64,000 nt of DNA from Comamonadaceae bacterium M7527 (GCA_021044545.1 CP087990.1:1240001-1304000), one strand, 5' to 3'; counted from the first letter of the stretch, positions 26,454 to 35,856 are shown. A program made the numbers and translations. Notes: a model not told the origin generated them from the letters alone.

Positions 26454-26819
26454 TCAGGCGTTTTTTGCGGCTTGTGCCTCATCGGTGCCGATGCCGTTGA
26501 GGCGCTGGGCCACAGCAAACACCCGGTCGAGCGCCCGGGCGCTTTTGCGGCCCAGGGCGTCGATGTCGCCATCTTGGAACATGCGCTCGCCCGACTCGCT
26601 GCACAGGGTGAGCGAGACCAGGCGCGCGCGCACGTTGTGCATGCGTTGATCGTTAGACGAGGTGTTTGAATCCCTCGTGATCAGGCTGGCTTCAAAGGCG
26701 TCGCGGTCGGTGCCGGTCATGGTGCGCACGTACACCTGACCGCCCCATTCGGGAACGCTCACGATTTCGCGCGGCAGGTCGTCGGCAGATAGGATGGCTT
26801 CTTTGGACAGGAGGTTCAT
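26454..26819 (-). CDS. Tail assembly chaperone G
   Basis: 121 residues from the ATG at 26819 (3 bp after the tail tube stop): MNLLSKEAILSADDLPREIVSVPEWGGQVYVRTMTG, a typical G-type tail chaperone. It ends GCA AAA AAC GCC TGA; the last codons hold the slippery heptamer. ATG at 26855 would overlap the tube gene and is less likely. The GT fusion would be about 237 residues. Confidence 0.85.
   Translation of the reverse strand: MNLLSKEAILSADDLPREIVSVPEWGGQVYVRTMTGTDRDAFEASLITRDSNTSSNDQRMHNVRARLVSLTLCSESGERMFQDGDIDALGRKSARALDRVFAVAQRLNGIGTDEAQAAKNA
26460..26466 (-). promoter_or_regulatory. Programmed -1 frameshift slip site A AAA AAC (G/GT)
   Basis: The heptamer AAAAAAC is read A AAA AAC in the G frame, two codons before its TGA. 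A -1 slip joins G to the T frame (CGC CTG ATC...). It is in the position expected for long-tailed phages. Confidence 0.8.
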
Positions 26820-26823
26820 GGGT

Positions 26824-27234
26824 TTAGCTTTCTGTGATGTCGCCGTCGATTTCAATGGTCACGCTGGCTTCAACCACCGCGTCCACCCCGCCTTGCACGC
26901 TGAACTGCGTGACATAGCCGTAAAACGTCCAAGTGGCTGCAGCCACATCGGTGAAGGTGATCCGAAACTGACGACGGGCGCGGTTGGCGCGGTCGGTGCG
27001 CAAGCCCTGGTGCACTGCGTCTTCGGGGTTGTAGTGAAGGCTCAGCGAAAGCTGGCCTTCGTCGCGCAGGCCCACGCGTTTTTCTTTGGAGGTTGAGGCC
27101 AGATTGGTCACGTCAATGACCGAAGCCTGGCCTCCGGGCCCCTGAAACGAGACCACGTTGGGGATGGTTTCAAAGGTGGTGGTGCCAAAGCGGGCAATGG
27201 CAATGCCCTGTGCGGTGATGGCGGTGCTGCTCAT
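26824..27234 (-). CDS. Major tail tube protein V
   Basis: 136 residues: GIAIARFGTTTFETIPNVVSFQGPGGQASVIDVTNLASTSKEKRVGLRDEGQLSLSLHYNPED is the lambda V/tail-tube fold with the conserved G-D-I-D-V-T-like segment. GGAGCACGAGC precedes the ATG. Polymerises into the tail tube. Confidence 0.9.
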   Translation of the reverse strand: MSSTAITAQGIAIARFGTTTFETIPNVVSFQGPGGQASVIDVTNLASTSKEKRVGLRDEGQLSLSLHYNPEDAVHQGLRTDRANRARRQFRITFTDVAAATWTFYGYVTQFSVQGGVDAVVEASVTIEIDGDITES

Positions 27235-27281
27235 GCTCGTGCTCCTGTTGTGCGGTGAAACTGGTGTGGGCTGAAACGGAT

Positions 27282-27626
27282 TCAGCGGTGGTAGGTGTAG
27301 TCCACGCTCACCCGGTACAGCCGGGCTTGCGCTTCAAATTCACTGAGCCCCATGCGCACATCGGCGATGGTGCTCTTATCGGCCAATAGCGCCGCCAGGA
27401 CCTGGTCTTGCAGGTGAAAGGCCTCCTGGTAGGTTCTGGCGTAGGTGTCGACCTGCACGCGTACGCGCTGCAAGCCACGTGACAAATTTGGCCCGTCGAT
27501 GCCAAAGATGTGCTCTTGCGCAATGGGCGTGTAAACGATGGCTGGGTACTGTGTGCCTTCTGGAGCGACCAGGGCGTACACCTCACCACCGGCCAAGTTC
27601 TGGATGGCGTCAAAGAAGTCCTGCAC
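27282..27626 (-). CDS. Tail terminator (DUF3168 family)
   Basis: 114 residues from a GTG start with AGGACACAGCG upstream. AGGEVYALVAPEGTQYPAIVYTPIAQEHIFGIDGPNLSRGLQRVRVQVDTYARTYQEA is the DUF3168 pattern. Caps the tail tube and joins it to the head. Confidence 0.85.
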   Translation of the reverse strand: MQDFFDAIQNLAGGEVYALVAPEGTQYPAIVYTPIAQEHIFGIDGPNLSRGLQRVRVQVDTYARTYQEAFHLQDQVLAALLADKSTIADVRMGLSEFEAQARLYRVSVDYTYHR

Positions 27627-27635
27627 CGCTGTGTC

Positions 27636-28127
27636 CTAAGGTCTTGTGCTGAATTTTTTGGCTTCCATCGCCACGCGCTGCTGCAAGCGCTCTTTCATGG
27701 CCTGAGCGGCTTCGCGCCGTTTGGCCTCGAGCGCCGGACGCAGAAATGGGCGTGCCGCCATCTTTCGGGTGCCAAACTCCACAAAGCGCCAATACCAGGC
27801 GTCCTGGGACAGGTTGCCTTTTTTGCCCTGCTTGCGGTACTTCTTGCCGTGGCGCACGGTCACAAAGAAGGTCTGGCGCGTGAGGCTGGAGAGCTCGGGG
27901 ATGTGCTTCATGATCACCGAGCGCTTGAGGGTGCCCGGTGGGGGCTGGTTCGGCCCCAGAGACTGCTGCGCCTTGGGCGCCCGGGCGCGGGCTTCTTCGC
28001 GGACAACCTTGGCCCCGGCGTACACCGACACACGCAGGCCGTTTCTGGCAACACGATCTGGCAATTCACGCAGGGCTTTGCCCAGTTCTGCCAGACCCTC
28101 GATCTTGACGGTTTCACGTTTAGCCAT
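27636..28127 (-). CDS. HK97 gp10-type head-tail joining protein
   Basis: 163 residues from the ATG at 28127 (MAKRETVKIEGLAELGKALRELPDRVA). AWYWRFVEFGTRKMAARPFLRPALEA is the family signature. The frame is open to 28316 but upstream it only shadows the next gene. Overlaps the head-closure gene by 8 bp. Confidence 0.88.
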   Translation of the reverse strand: MAKRETVKIEGLAELGKALRELPDRVARNGLRVSVYAGAKVVREEARARAPKAQQSLGPNQPPPGTLKRSVIMKHIPELSSLTRQTFFVTVRHGKKYRKQGKKGNLSQDAWYWRFVEFGTRKMAARPFLRPALEAKRREAAQAMKERLQQRVAMEAKKFSTRP

Positions 28128-28470
28128 CGTCAAGCCCTTCGCAAGCCAACAAGATGAGTTTGACCCGGCGCTCGTCTTCATCAAGAGCCGAGTGGATGTT
28201 GAACACCCGGGCTTTGTAGAGCACGCGCATCTGTGCCACTTGGTGGGGGTTGTCAAAAAGGCTCTGGTGGCGCACCGTGATCTGGTGGGTGAGTTCTGCC
28301 GAGATACGACCAGCAATCACCGCTTCACGTCCTGACAGCGGCTGAATATCAGCCCAGACGGTCGCCACATCGAGCCAGGTGCGGCAGGGGCCACCCAGGC
28401 GGTCTTTGGTCGTGCTGGGGCGCTGGATCCTGATGCGGCGCGTCAATGCGCCTGCTCCGATTGGGTTCAT
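28120..28470 (-). CDS. Head closure / head-tail adaptor protein
   Basis: 116 residues: GALTRRIRIQRPSTTKDRLGGPCRTWLDVATVWADIQPLSGREAV and the end HQSLFDNPHQVAQMRVLYKARVFNIHSALDEDERRVKLILLACE are those of SPP1 gp16/HK97 gp7-type adaptors. Confidence 0.85.
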   Translation of the reverse strand: MNPIGAGALTRRIRIQRPSTTKDRLGGPCRTWLDVATVWADIQPLSGREAVIAGRISAELTHQITVRHQSLFDNPHQVAQMRVLYKARVFNIHSALDEDERRVKLILLACEGLDDG

Positions 28471-28477
28471 AAAGGCC

Positions 28478-29101
28478 TCATATCAGGGGTACTTTGTAGG
28501 GATCGAGCAGGCCATCGACAAAGGGCAAGGGGTCAATCCGACCTCGGGCCATCGACGCGACTTCCTCGCGGTGGGCGTACAGACTGCCCAGACGCAACTT
28601 GATCCAGCTTTTGAGGCCTTCGGGCACATCCGCTGCGCTGCCATACCCGGCATCGAAGGTCACCGAAACGGCACCGATTTGCGGCAAGGCCACAGGCCAG
28701 ATCTGACCAAAAACTGGGGTGATGCGGGCAGGCTCACAGGCCTTGTCCACCGTGTAATGGGCGGAGGGCATGACTTGCGAAACACCTGCCATGTCTAGAT
28801 AACGAATTTCCACCACCGACGCCATAGGCGACTTGGGCAGCAGAACGGCATGTCCGGGCAGCGTGAAGGTCTGCCCTACGGGCACACCCATCAGGCTGGG
28901 TCCGGGAAAGCTGTCGAGCACCATGCGCCAGCGGGCCGTGACCAGCTGCCTCTGGGTCAGCATCTCGGCGGCCTGGCGGGCTGCCGAGATCAGCGCCTGA
29001 ATCAGGGCATCGTCCTCGCCAAAGTCCACACGCAGGTGGAGCTTGGCCTCGGCCAGCGAGATGGGCTCGGCCGCTGGCGGGGTGATCAACTGCATGGGCA
29101 T
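28478..29101 (-). CDS. Head-tail connector (phiE125 gp8 type)
   Basis: 207 residues: PAAEPISLAEAKLHLRVDFGEDDALIQALISAARQAAEMLTQRQL is the gp6-like helical connector start. The C-terminal half (PVFGQIWPVALPQIGAVSVTFDAGYG) matches the longer gp8-type variants. GGGGAGAGCGGTGC precedes the ATG. Forms the ring beneath the portal. Confidence 0.85.
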   Translation of the reverse strand: MPMQLITPPAAEPISLAEAKLHLRVDFGEDDALIQALISAARQAAEMLTQRQLVTARWRMVLDSFPGPSLMGVPVGQTFTLPGHAVLLPKSPMASVVEIRYLDMAGVSQVMPSAHYTVDKACEPARITPVFGQIWPVALPQIGAVSVTFDAGYGSAADVPEGLKSWIKLRLGSLYAHREEVASMARGRIDPLPFVDGLLDPYKVPLI

Positions 29102-29121
29102 GCACCGCTCTCCCCTTCAGA

Positions 29122-29571
29122 TCAAACGATCTGAGCCACAGCAGCTTGGTTGGCTGTTTCGGCTGAAGCCAGTCGCGGGTTGACGCCCAGCAGCTGCGCC
29201 GAGGTGTTGGCTGCAGCGGCAGCCACCGTGACCACGAGGCGGACGAAGGCAAAGCCATTGTTCACATCGAGCTCTTCAGGGCGCAAGTTGATGAGCGCCT
29301 GACGGTTGGCACCGTTGCTCGCCTGGGTGAGTTGCGCGATGGATTTGCCTGTCACGTCCTTGGCACCCGTGCCGTTGGTGTCCTGGGCCTGCTGCAGCTT
29401 GGCGTCAACAGTGGCACCTGTGGCCAGAGCGCCGGTTTGAACCAGCGCCAGCAGGCCATGGTGGGTGCTGAGCGGCACCCAGCCAGTGTTGGCGACACCC
29501 GGTGCCTGATTGCCCGGGTCGAGCGTGGCCAAAATAGACAGCTGCTCGCTGGCTTTTGCATTGGGAAACAT
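29122..29571 (-). CDS. Phage structural protein, probable head decoration or connector-associated
   Basis: 149 residues, Ala-rich, little charge (MFPNAKASEQLSILATLDPGNQAPGVANTGWVPLSTHHGLLALVQTGAL...). Located directly after the capsid gene where decoration proteins usually lie; AGGAGAACCCTC precedes the ATG. No family recognised with certainty. Confidence 0.6.
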   Translation of the reverse strand: MFPNAKASEQLSILATLDPGNQAPGVANTGWVPLSTHHGLLALVQTGALATGATVDAKLQQAQDTNGTGAKDVTGKSIAQLTQASNGANRQALINLRPEELDVNNGFAFVRLVVTVAAAAANTSAQLLGVNPRLASAETANQAAVAQIV

Positions 29572-29600
29572 GAGGGTTCTCCTTCAGAGTAGGGCGACGA

Positions 29601-30950
29601 TCAACGTGCACCCAGTTGGACAAAGGGCGACAAGGTGGCGTTGCCCTTGGCCGGTGCAATGGGCGCTGCGATCTTGGACTGGCCATCCATGCGGAACGTG
29701 GTCCGAAACGCCGTGAGGTCCGAGTCGAAGTACAGGTGCATGGAGGTGGCCGTTTGCATGCCCCCGGCCTTGGTGATGGTCTGGTAGTACGACAGGTCGG
29801 CCAGCAACACATCGCCCGCCGCAGAAAAGCTGTTGGCGTGCTGGGAGACGAACACCGGGCGACCCAGCAAAGTGCCGTAGGGCGAGACCTGGATGCCGCC
29901 GACGGGCAATCCCGTGGGCAGGTAAATCGGGTAGTTGCCCAGCATGAGCGTGAAAAGCGCTGGCAACACGTCGTTGTTGACGATCCACACGGCCTTGCCA
30001 AATGAGCCTGGCGGCAGGCGAGAAATCATCTTGGCCAGGTTCTGGGCCTGAAGGGTCTGGGTGACCTGGCCCGACTCCTTGGCCACCGTCACCGTGGTCG
30101 CATTGGTCATGCAGCCCACCGGCAGGCCGGTGCCTGCGCCAAACAGGATCGACTCGTTGGTCTTCCAGCGAATGGAAGTGGCGATCTTGTCGGGTAGGTA
30201 GGTCGACAGCGCATTGGTGTCGTCCAGCAACTCATCCGTCACCGGCACCAGGGCCATGAGCTTTTTGAGGCGCAAGGTGGACAGGCCCAGCACCGGTTTG
30301 GTGGCACCGGCCGGATTGGCTTCGCCTTGCCAGTAGGCTCGAATGCCGTTGGTGCCCCAGGGCGTGGTTTCGTCCTTGGGGAAGGCCATGGTGTTGCCCG
30401 TGATCTCGACGTTGTCGGTCAGCGGCAGCAAGGAGTCTTCACCCAGGGAGAGCTGGAAGATTTCTTGCGCGAATTGGGGCGGCACCAGAAAGCCACCATC
30501 TTGCGCCGAGCCTTCGTTGCCAAAAGAGGCAGGGGCGACGGCACCGCGACCGGAGCCAATCAGGAGGCGCTCGTCGATGGCGCTGCCGGGGTTTTGCGCC
30601 TGACGCACGGTTTTGAGGAAGTCGCCCACGGTTTTGAAGCCGTGCTTGGGGTCGGCTTCGAGGTTGTCGGTGACGGAAATCACCGTGGCTGTGTGACCAT
30701 GGGAGACTGCTGAATAGGCTGCGTTGTTCACATTGGCCACGTTAGCCATATGCGCCTCTTCGGCAATCAGGGCAGCCTCGCGGTCGATGGCTGCTGACGC
30801 CGCCTCGATCTTGGCCTTAAGGGCGTTGAAGGCATTCAACTCCTCATCGGTCATGTCCCGCTCTTCAGATGCGGCGATATCGGTCAGGGCACGTGCGTCC
30901 TTGACCAGGGTGGCTTTGCGAGCTTGAAGCTCGCGCAATTGCTTACTCAT
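29601..30950 (-). CDS. HK97-type major capsid protein
   Basis: 449 residues. The N-terminal delta domain is coiled coil (MSKQLRELQARKATLVKDARALTDIAASEERDMTDEELNAF). The HK97 fold follows: GFLVPPQFAQEIFQLSLGEDSLLPLTDNVEITGN, ATKPVLGLSTLRLKKLMALVPVTDELLDD and AVWIVNNDVLPALFTLML. The delta domain is removed after assembly by the protease encoded next door. Confidence 0.92.
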   Translation of the reverse strand: MSKQLRELQARKATLVKDARALTDIAASEERDMTDEELNAFNALKAKIEAASAAIDREAALIAEEAHMANVANVNNAAYSAVSHGHTATVISVTDNLEADPKHGFKTVGDFLKTVRQAQNPGSAIDERLLIGSGRGAVAPASFGNEGSAQDGGFLVPPQFAQEIFQLSLGEDSLLPLTDNVEITGNTMAFPKDETTPWGTNGIRAYWQGEANPAGATKPVLGLSTLRLKKLMALVPVTDELLDDTNALSTYLPDKIATSIRWKTNESILFGAGTGLPVGCMTNATTVTVAKESGQVTQTLQAQNLAKMISRLPPGSFGKAVWIVNNDVLPALFTLMLGNYPIYLPTGLPVGGIQVSPYGTLLGRPVFVSQHANSFSAAGDVLLADLSYYQTITKAGGMQTATSMHLYFDSDLTAFRTTFRMDGQSKIAAPIAPAKGNATLSPFVQLGAR

Positions 30951-30967
30951 TGGTGTTGCTCCAGAAA

Positions 30968-31007
30968 TAAATAAACCGCCCAGGCAGCAAGCACAGGGCG
31001 GCGGTTT
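30968..31007 (-). terminator. Hairpin between protease and capsid genes
   Basis: AAACCGCC at 30973-30980 pairs with GGCGGTTT at 31000-31007 (8 bp, 19-base loop). On the minus strand it is followed by TTTATTTATTT. It lies just upstream of the capsid ATG, so it may be a weak terminator, an attenuator or an mRNA-stabilising stem. Confidence 0.45.
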
Positions 31008-31077
31008 GAGGCGCGACCAACGGGTCGCAGGTGGTCGGCAACCCTCAACGGAGGACTGCTGAATTTGGGAATAAGAT

Positions 31078-32016
31078 TCAGATCAGCGCGAGGGCTGCTC
31101 GGGCCTGACCAAGCCGAGATGCACCCGGAGGCTTTTGAGAGACGACGGTCATTTGCATTTTGGCCAGCACATCGTCGAAGGTGGCAATGCCGTCCACCAT
31201 CTTGGCGGCAAGAGCTGCATCGGCACCTAGCACCCGACCTTCGCCCATGCCATCACGCACATCGCCAACCGTGACGCCCCGACCCTTGGCCACGGCTTTG
31301 ATGAAGGCGTTGTAGTAGTCGTCCACACGGGACTGCATGAAGGCCTGGGCCTCAGGATCCAGCGGCACATACGGGTTGCCCTCAACCTTGAACTTGCCTG
31401 CCGAAATCAGGGTGGGTTTGACCCCCTCCTCTTCCAGCGCCTTCGAGTAATCAAAGTGGGCCTGCCAGACACCGATGGAGCCAACCTCACCACCCGGGGT
31501 GACATAGAACTCACCGGCCGAGCAACCGATCCAATAGGCGGCCGAGGCGGCCAGGCTGTTGGCAACAGCCACCACGGGCTTTTGAGCCCGGGCTTTGACA
31601 ATCTCGGCGGCCAACTCGGCCACACCGTAAACGCTGCCGCCGGGGCTATCGATATCGATCAGGATCTGGCCCACCGTGTCATCCGCCAGGACCTGGCGCA
31701 ATGCGCTTGTGAATTTCTGGGTGCTGGTGCTGCCCGGCCCCGAGATGTCATCGACCATGTTGCCGCGCTGCGTGACCACCCCATAAAGAGGCAGGACCGC
31801 GATGCCAGCTCCGGAATGGGAAGAGGCACGGTCTGTTGCGAACTGTTTACGCGTATCCCGCAGCACCCGGTCCGTGTTGATCTGAAACAGAGTCTCTTCG
31901 CTGGGGGGCACGTCAGAAGACCAACGGGTGAGGACGGCAGTCATGGCCTGCAGGCGTTCGGGCATCAATGCCCAGGGCGTGGTCAAAAATTCAGAGATCA
32001 GAAGTTGCTTGTTCAT
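31078..32016 (-). CDS. Head maturation protease, S49 (SppA/protease C) family
   Basis: 312 residues. GIAVLPLYGVVTQRG, LIDIDSPGGSVYGVAELAAEI and ANSLAASAAYWIGCSAGEFYVTPGGEVGSIGVW; the nucleophile is probably Ser158 in ASAAYW. Cleaves capsid delta domains in the prohead. Overlaps the portal stop by 4 bp. Confidence 0.9.
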   Translation of the reverse strand: MNKQLLISEFLTTPWALMPERLQAMTAVLTRWSSDVPPSEETLFQINTDRVLRDTRKQFATDRASSHSGAGIAVLPLYGVVTQRGNMVDDISGPGSTSTQKFTSALRQVLADDTVGQILIDIDSPGGSVYGVAELAAEIVKARAQKPVVAVANSLAASAAYWIGCSAGEFYVTPGGEVGSIGVWQAHFDYSKALEEEGVKPTLISAGKFKVEGNPYVPLDPEAQAFMQSRVDDYYNAFIKAVAKGRGVTVGDVRDGMGEGRVLGADAALAAKMVDGIATFDDVLAKMQMTVVSQKPPGASRLGQARAALALI

Positions 32017-33497
32017 TCATGCGTTCCAAGTTCGATGAGCGCTTGCGCCAGTGCATGCTCATCGGTAGGTGTTTCAATGAGGGTGGCCCATTGCTCAACC
32101 CGTGAAGGAGTCAACCCAAAGGTCTCAGAGATCAAATTCACTTCTTTGGATCCGATCACACCGGTCCTGCTGATGCGGCGTGCCAGACGCTGTGCATTGA
32201 CATGAACCAAACCCCGCAGCCTCTGGCGAATGGCTTGATCAGACCCGGGGTCTGCGTCAGGTGAGGTCGTTCCGTCTGTCGCTGCAGTCTGTGACTCCAA
32301 TGCCTCGGCCGCGTCTTCTTCGACCATGTTGAGCGGGCGAAGAGGCTGATCCAGTCCAGAAATCGGGTTGAGGTTCTCGGCGATGCGAGCCTCGTTGCGG
32401 GTAAGCCAGCCGTTTTGGATGCCGCTTTGGTAGTAGGCCGAGCGACTGGCCGCGTCACCGCGCATCAGGTTGGCGAAGTCGAATTCGATTTCAAGCTCAT
32501 CGCCGTCCAGCATCAGGTCCGCTTCGATCGAAGCCTCCCATCGCTCGGCCCATGGCGTCATGGTGTGCATGACGAACTCCAGGCTCTGCTGCTCAATGTT
32601 CGAGAATGTCGCCCGATCCAGGTCCGCGATCATGTGTGGCGGCACACGAAAGAGGCGAGCGATGTCCGTGATCTGGAACTTGCGCAGCTCCAGGAACTGG
32701 GCGTCCTTGTTCGTGACACCCACCTCATGGAACTTCATGCCGTTTTCCAGCACCAGCACCTTGCCCCGGTTGGCGCCGGACTGGGCGGCCTGATAAGACT
32801 CCCGGAAAACACGCTTGGCCTCGGCATCTTTGAAGTTGCCCGGAAACTCGATCCAGCCGCCCGTGGGCTTGGCATCATTGTTGAAGAAGCGCGCACCGTA
32901 GTCCTGAGCTGCCAGTGCCATGCCCAGGCTTTCGCGCGACAGTTCAATGGGACTAAGGCCCAGCAAGCCGTCCGAGGACAGGCCACGCAGGTGCCAGACT
33001 TCGCCACGGGGCAGGACCAGCTCATGGCCTGCTTGGTTCTGAATCCGATATCGGTAGTCACCTTCTGTGAGCAGCTCAATTCGCACCCGGTCCGGATGGA
33101 TGGGAATCAGCTCGGTGATCTCGCCTCGGCCGTTTGCCAGAATCTGGCAGAAAGCGTTGCCACGCAGGGCCAGGTGCCCCTGCAGCATCTCACGCCACTC
33201 GAACGGGTTCTGGTACCGATTAGGCTTCTTGCCCAGCAACCGGTAGAGCCAGTGGTCCGTCACCCGGTCCTTGCCACCATCTGCCCGAGCGCGGTAGACC
33301 ACCAGCGGCAGCGAGGCCATGGTCTCAGACAGGATGCGCACGCAGGCATAGACCGCAGCCAGGCGCATGGCCGAATCGGCCGAGACGCGCATGCCCGAGA
33401 CGCTGCGCACAGATACAGGCTCAAAAAAGAAATCGCCCCATGGGGAGCGATCACTTGTGGAAGCTTTGAATCGGTCAAAGAGGTTGAAGATTCCCAT
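32013..33497 (-). CDS. Portal protein (HK97 family)
   Basis: 494 residues. ADSAMRLAAVYACVRILSETMASLPLVVYR, HWLYRLLGKKPNRYQNPFEWREMLQGHLALRGNAF and FRVPPHMIADLDRATFSNIEQQSLEFVMHTMTPWAERWE are HK97 portal landmarks. The C-terminal extension of about 110 residues is acidic, then basic. Forms the dodecameric DNA gate. Confidence 0.92.
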   Translation of the reverse strand: MGIFNLFDRFKASTSDRSPWGDFFFEPVSVRSVSGMRVSADSAMRLAAVYACVRILSETMASLPLVVYRARADGGKDRVTDHWLYRLLGKKPNRYQNPFEWREMLQGHLALRGNAFCQILANGRGEITELIPIHPDRVRIELLTEGDYRYRIQNQAGHELVLPRGEVWHLRGLSSDGLLGLSPIELSRESLGMALAAQDYGARFFNNDAKPTGGWIEFPGNFKDAEAKRVFRESYQAAQSGANRGKVLVLENGMKFHEVGVTNKDAQFLELRKFQITDIARLFRVPPHMIADLDRATFSNIEQQSLEFVMHTMTPWAERWEASIEADLMLDGDELEIEFDFANLMRGDAASRSAYYQSGIQNGWLTRNEARIAENLNPISGLDQPLRPLNMVEEDAAEALESQTAATDGTTSPDADPGSDQAIRQRLRGLVHVNAQRLARRISRTGVIGSKEVNLISETFGLTPSRVEQWATLIETPTDEHALAQALIELGTHE

Positions 33498-33529
33498 CGG
33501 TAGTGTCAGAAAACGCGCCTGCCGTCTCG

Positions 33530-35236
33530 TTAGAGCAGCATCAGCTCGTAGTCGGATCCCAGCACCACCGAGTCCCCCGGTTTGATCGCCCGTGAAAGGG
33601 CCATGATCAGTGCCACGATGCCGTCGATCTTGTTTTCTGCTCGCTCCTTGCGCGGGTAAATGTTGTCTTTGACGTCCGTGTGGGCCACCACGTTGCTGGC
33701 CATCCAGGCCAATACCGGGTCGCCGTCATGGACGAGCTTCTTTTGTAGGACCAGGGCTTCAAGCGTCTTCATCGGTTCGCTGAAATTGAGCACCGTGGGA
33801 CGCACCTCGATCATGGGCAGGCCCTCGGAGAGCATCCGGGTGGACAGCTGTGTGGCCTGAAACGGATCGAAGGCCACGGCCTCCACCGAGAACCGGGATG
33901 CGATGTCCAGCAGATCGGCCTCGATCCAGCTGAAATCGATCACGTTGCCCGGCGTCACCGACAGGCGTCCGGTGTGCGCCCAGCCCTCGTACTGGCTGTT
34001 GCCCGCAGCCTGGACCGTGTCTTCGGGCAGGTAGTACTTGCCAAACACGGCATATGCGTCGGGTGTGTCAGGGTGCTGAAACACCATGACGAGCGCCGCA
34101 ATGTCCGTCTTGCTGGCCAGGTCCAGGCCCACCCAACAGGGTTGCCCGAGAAACTGGTCCAACTCCAGATCGGGGTTGGTGCCCGCGTCCCAGGCACGCA
34201 TGTCCATCCAGGCCTTGTCCGCGCTCACCCATTCATTGAGGTGCTTGGTCTTGAAGTTGTTGACCGCACTGGGCAACTGCATGGCCTTGGCCTGCAGGGG
34301 CACCAGGATCTCCTCGCGCACCGAGATGCCCCAGTTGGGGTTGGCCTTGATGAGGGAGTCCTTGATCGTCCAGTCGTCGCCTTCATCGAGGCCGTAAATG
34401 ATCCCGAACTGAGAGTCATCCTCGAACACCCGATTGAGCAGCTTGGTGACAAAGCTCCTGACCTCGTAACAAATCCCCGAGCGGTTGCTGCCAGCCGTGG
34501 TGATCACCCACAGCAGCGAGTTGTCCCGCTTGCCGGTACCGGTCTCTACCACGTCATAGACCGTTCGGGTCTTATGGGCGTGCAGCTCGTCAATACAACC
34601 GAAGTGGATGTTCAGGCCGTCCAGCGTCGAGCCCTCAGCTGAGAGCGCTTCGAACTTGGAGCCGGTTTGCAAGACATGCATGTTGTGCGCACCGACGTTC
34701 ACCGCGAACCGGTTCCTAAATCCCGGACTCAGGCGCGCCATGGTCTGGGCATCGCCAAAGACGATGCGGGCCTGATCGCGGGTGGTGGCCAGCGAGTACA
34801 CCTCAGCGCCACCCTCGCGGTCGGCCGCCAGCATGTACAAACCCACCGCCGATGACAGCGTGGACTTGGCATTGCCCCGAGGCACCTCGATGTACGACCG
34901 CCTGAAACGGCGCTTACCGTCCGATTTGACCCATCCGAATACCGTGGACAGGATGAACACCTGCCAAGGCTCCAGAACAATCATCCGGCTGGCCAGTGGT
35001 CCTTTGACGTGGGGCAGACGCTCAATGAAAGCGCACAGGTTGTCGGCTGGCCTGTAAGGCCTGCCGTAGCGGTCCACGAGTTCAGGATTGAACTGGTAAA
35101 TGCTGCTCTTGCGTTTGAAGCGGATCAGGTCATCAAGTTGACGCTTGCAGGCCCTCTGAACCCACTCGCAGGTCAGGATCTCTCCCGATACGACGCGCTG
35201 TGCATATTGTTTGGCGCTCGCAGCGTATGTGCTCAT
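33530..35236 (-). CDS. Terminase large subunit
   Basis: 568 residues. ATPase Walker A-like EVPRGNAKST at 118-126, Walker B CIDELHAHKT near 205-214, ATPase coupling motif VITTAGSNRSG, and a nuclease domain starting GLDLASKTDIAAL with the acidic pair near FQATQLS. HK97-type. Packages DNA through the portal and cuts concatemers. Confidence 0.92.
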   Translation of the reverse strand: MSTYAASAKQYAQRVVSGEILTCEWVQRACKRQLDDLIRFKRKSSIYQFNPELVDRYGRPYRPADNLCAFIERLPHVKGPLASRMIVLEPWQVFILSTVFGWVKSDGKRRFRRSYIEVPRGNAKSTLSSAVGLYMLAADREGGAEVYSLATTRDQARIVFGDAQTMARLSPGFRNRFAVNVGAHNMHVLQTGSKFEALSAEGSTLDGLNIHFGCIDELHAHKTRTVYDVVETGTGKRDNSLLWVITTAGSNRSGICYEVRSFVTKLLNRVFEDDSQFGIIYGLDEGDDWTIKDSLIKANPNWGISVREEILVPLQAKAMQLPSAVNNFKTKHLNEWVSADKAWMDMRAWDAGTNPDLELDQFLGQPCWVGLDLASKTDIAALVMVFQHPDTPDAYAVFGKYYLPEDTVQAAGNSQYEGWAHTGRLSVTPGNVIDFSWIEADLLDIASRFSVEAVAFDPFQATQLSTRMLSEGLPMIEVRPTVLNFSEPMKTLEALVLQKKLVHDGDPVLAWMASNVVAHTDVKDNIYPRKERAENKIDGIVALIMALSRAIKPGDSVVLGSDYELMLL

Positions 35237-35241
35237 CGGTT

Positions 35242-35703
35242 CTACCCAACAATGTCCTCCCAGAGATCGAGCTCTTCGCCCGGTCGCTCGTTTGGAATGG
35301 AGATGCGCGAACGCGATGCAGGCGTGAACCCCATCTCGATCGCAGCCTTGGTCATGATCTGTGCCTGCTTGTTGGCAATGGCCAGGTACGGCGACTGCAT
35401 GGGCACACCGCTGTGGGGCGCCTTCACCAAGAGCCCCGTTTTACCTATACCCGCCTGGGCCTGTCGGTACAGGTCTGCCGCGCAAGCCCAGATCTCCAGC
35501 ACGGACATGTCCAGCTTGCGAATCAGGGTGGGTGGCGCACATTCAAGCGCGTAGCGCCAGGCGGCCTTGGCACCTTCAGGCATGTAGTCCGGAGGCTCGA
35601 CCAGCAAGCCCTCTGGGATGGGCTCGTGGTAGTTGGTCCGGCATGGCTGCAAGGTCCCCTTGATCTGCTTGACTTGAGTCGGCAGTGGCTTGCGTCCGCC
35701 CAT
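35242..35703 (-). CDS. Terminase small subunit (P27 family)
   Basis: 153 residues: MGGRKPLPTQVKQIKGTLQPCRTNYHEP start, PEGAKAAWRYALECAPPTLIRKLDMSVLEIWACAADLYRQAQ and GFTPASRSRI are typical of the P27 family. Recognises the packaging site. The stop is 5 bp before the large subunit start. Confidence 0.9.
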   Translation of the reverse strand: MGGRKPLPTQVKQIKGTLQPCRTNYHEPIPEGLLVEPPDYMPEGAKAAWRYALECAPPTLIRKLDMSVLEIWACAADLYRQAQAGIGKTGLLVKAPHSGVPMQSPYLAIANKQAQIMTKAAIEMGFTPASRSRISIPNERPGEELDLWEDIVG

Positions 35704-35856
35704 AAATCACCCGCTTGGTTTGATGTTCATTTGATGCACGGCCTTTGCTGCGCAGGTTTAAGGGATACCCCCCTTGTTCAATTTGCACGCACAAAAATTT
35801 GCGCAAGCCCACGCATCTTGGGCGCCAGTCTGTAGAGATTCAGACCCCCTACCCCC

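Noticed and set aside
32415..33503. 362-residue plus-strand ORF
   Set aside because: Shadow of the portal gene, which has clear HK97 motifs in the other direction.
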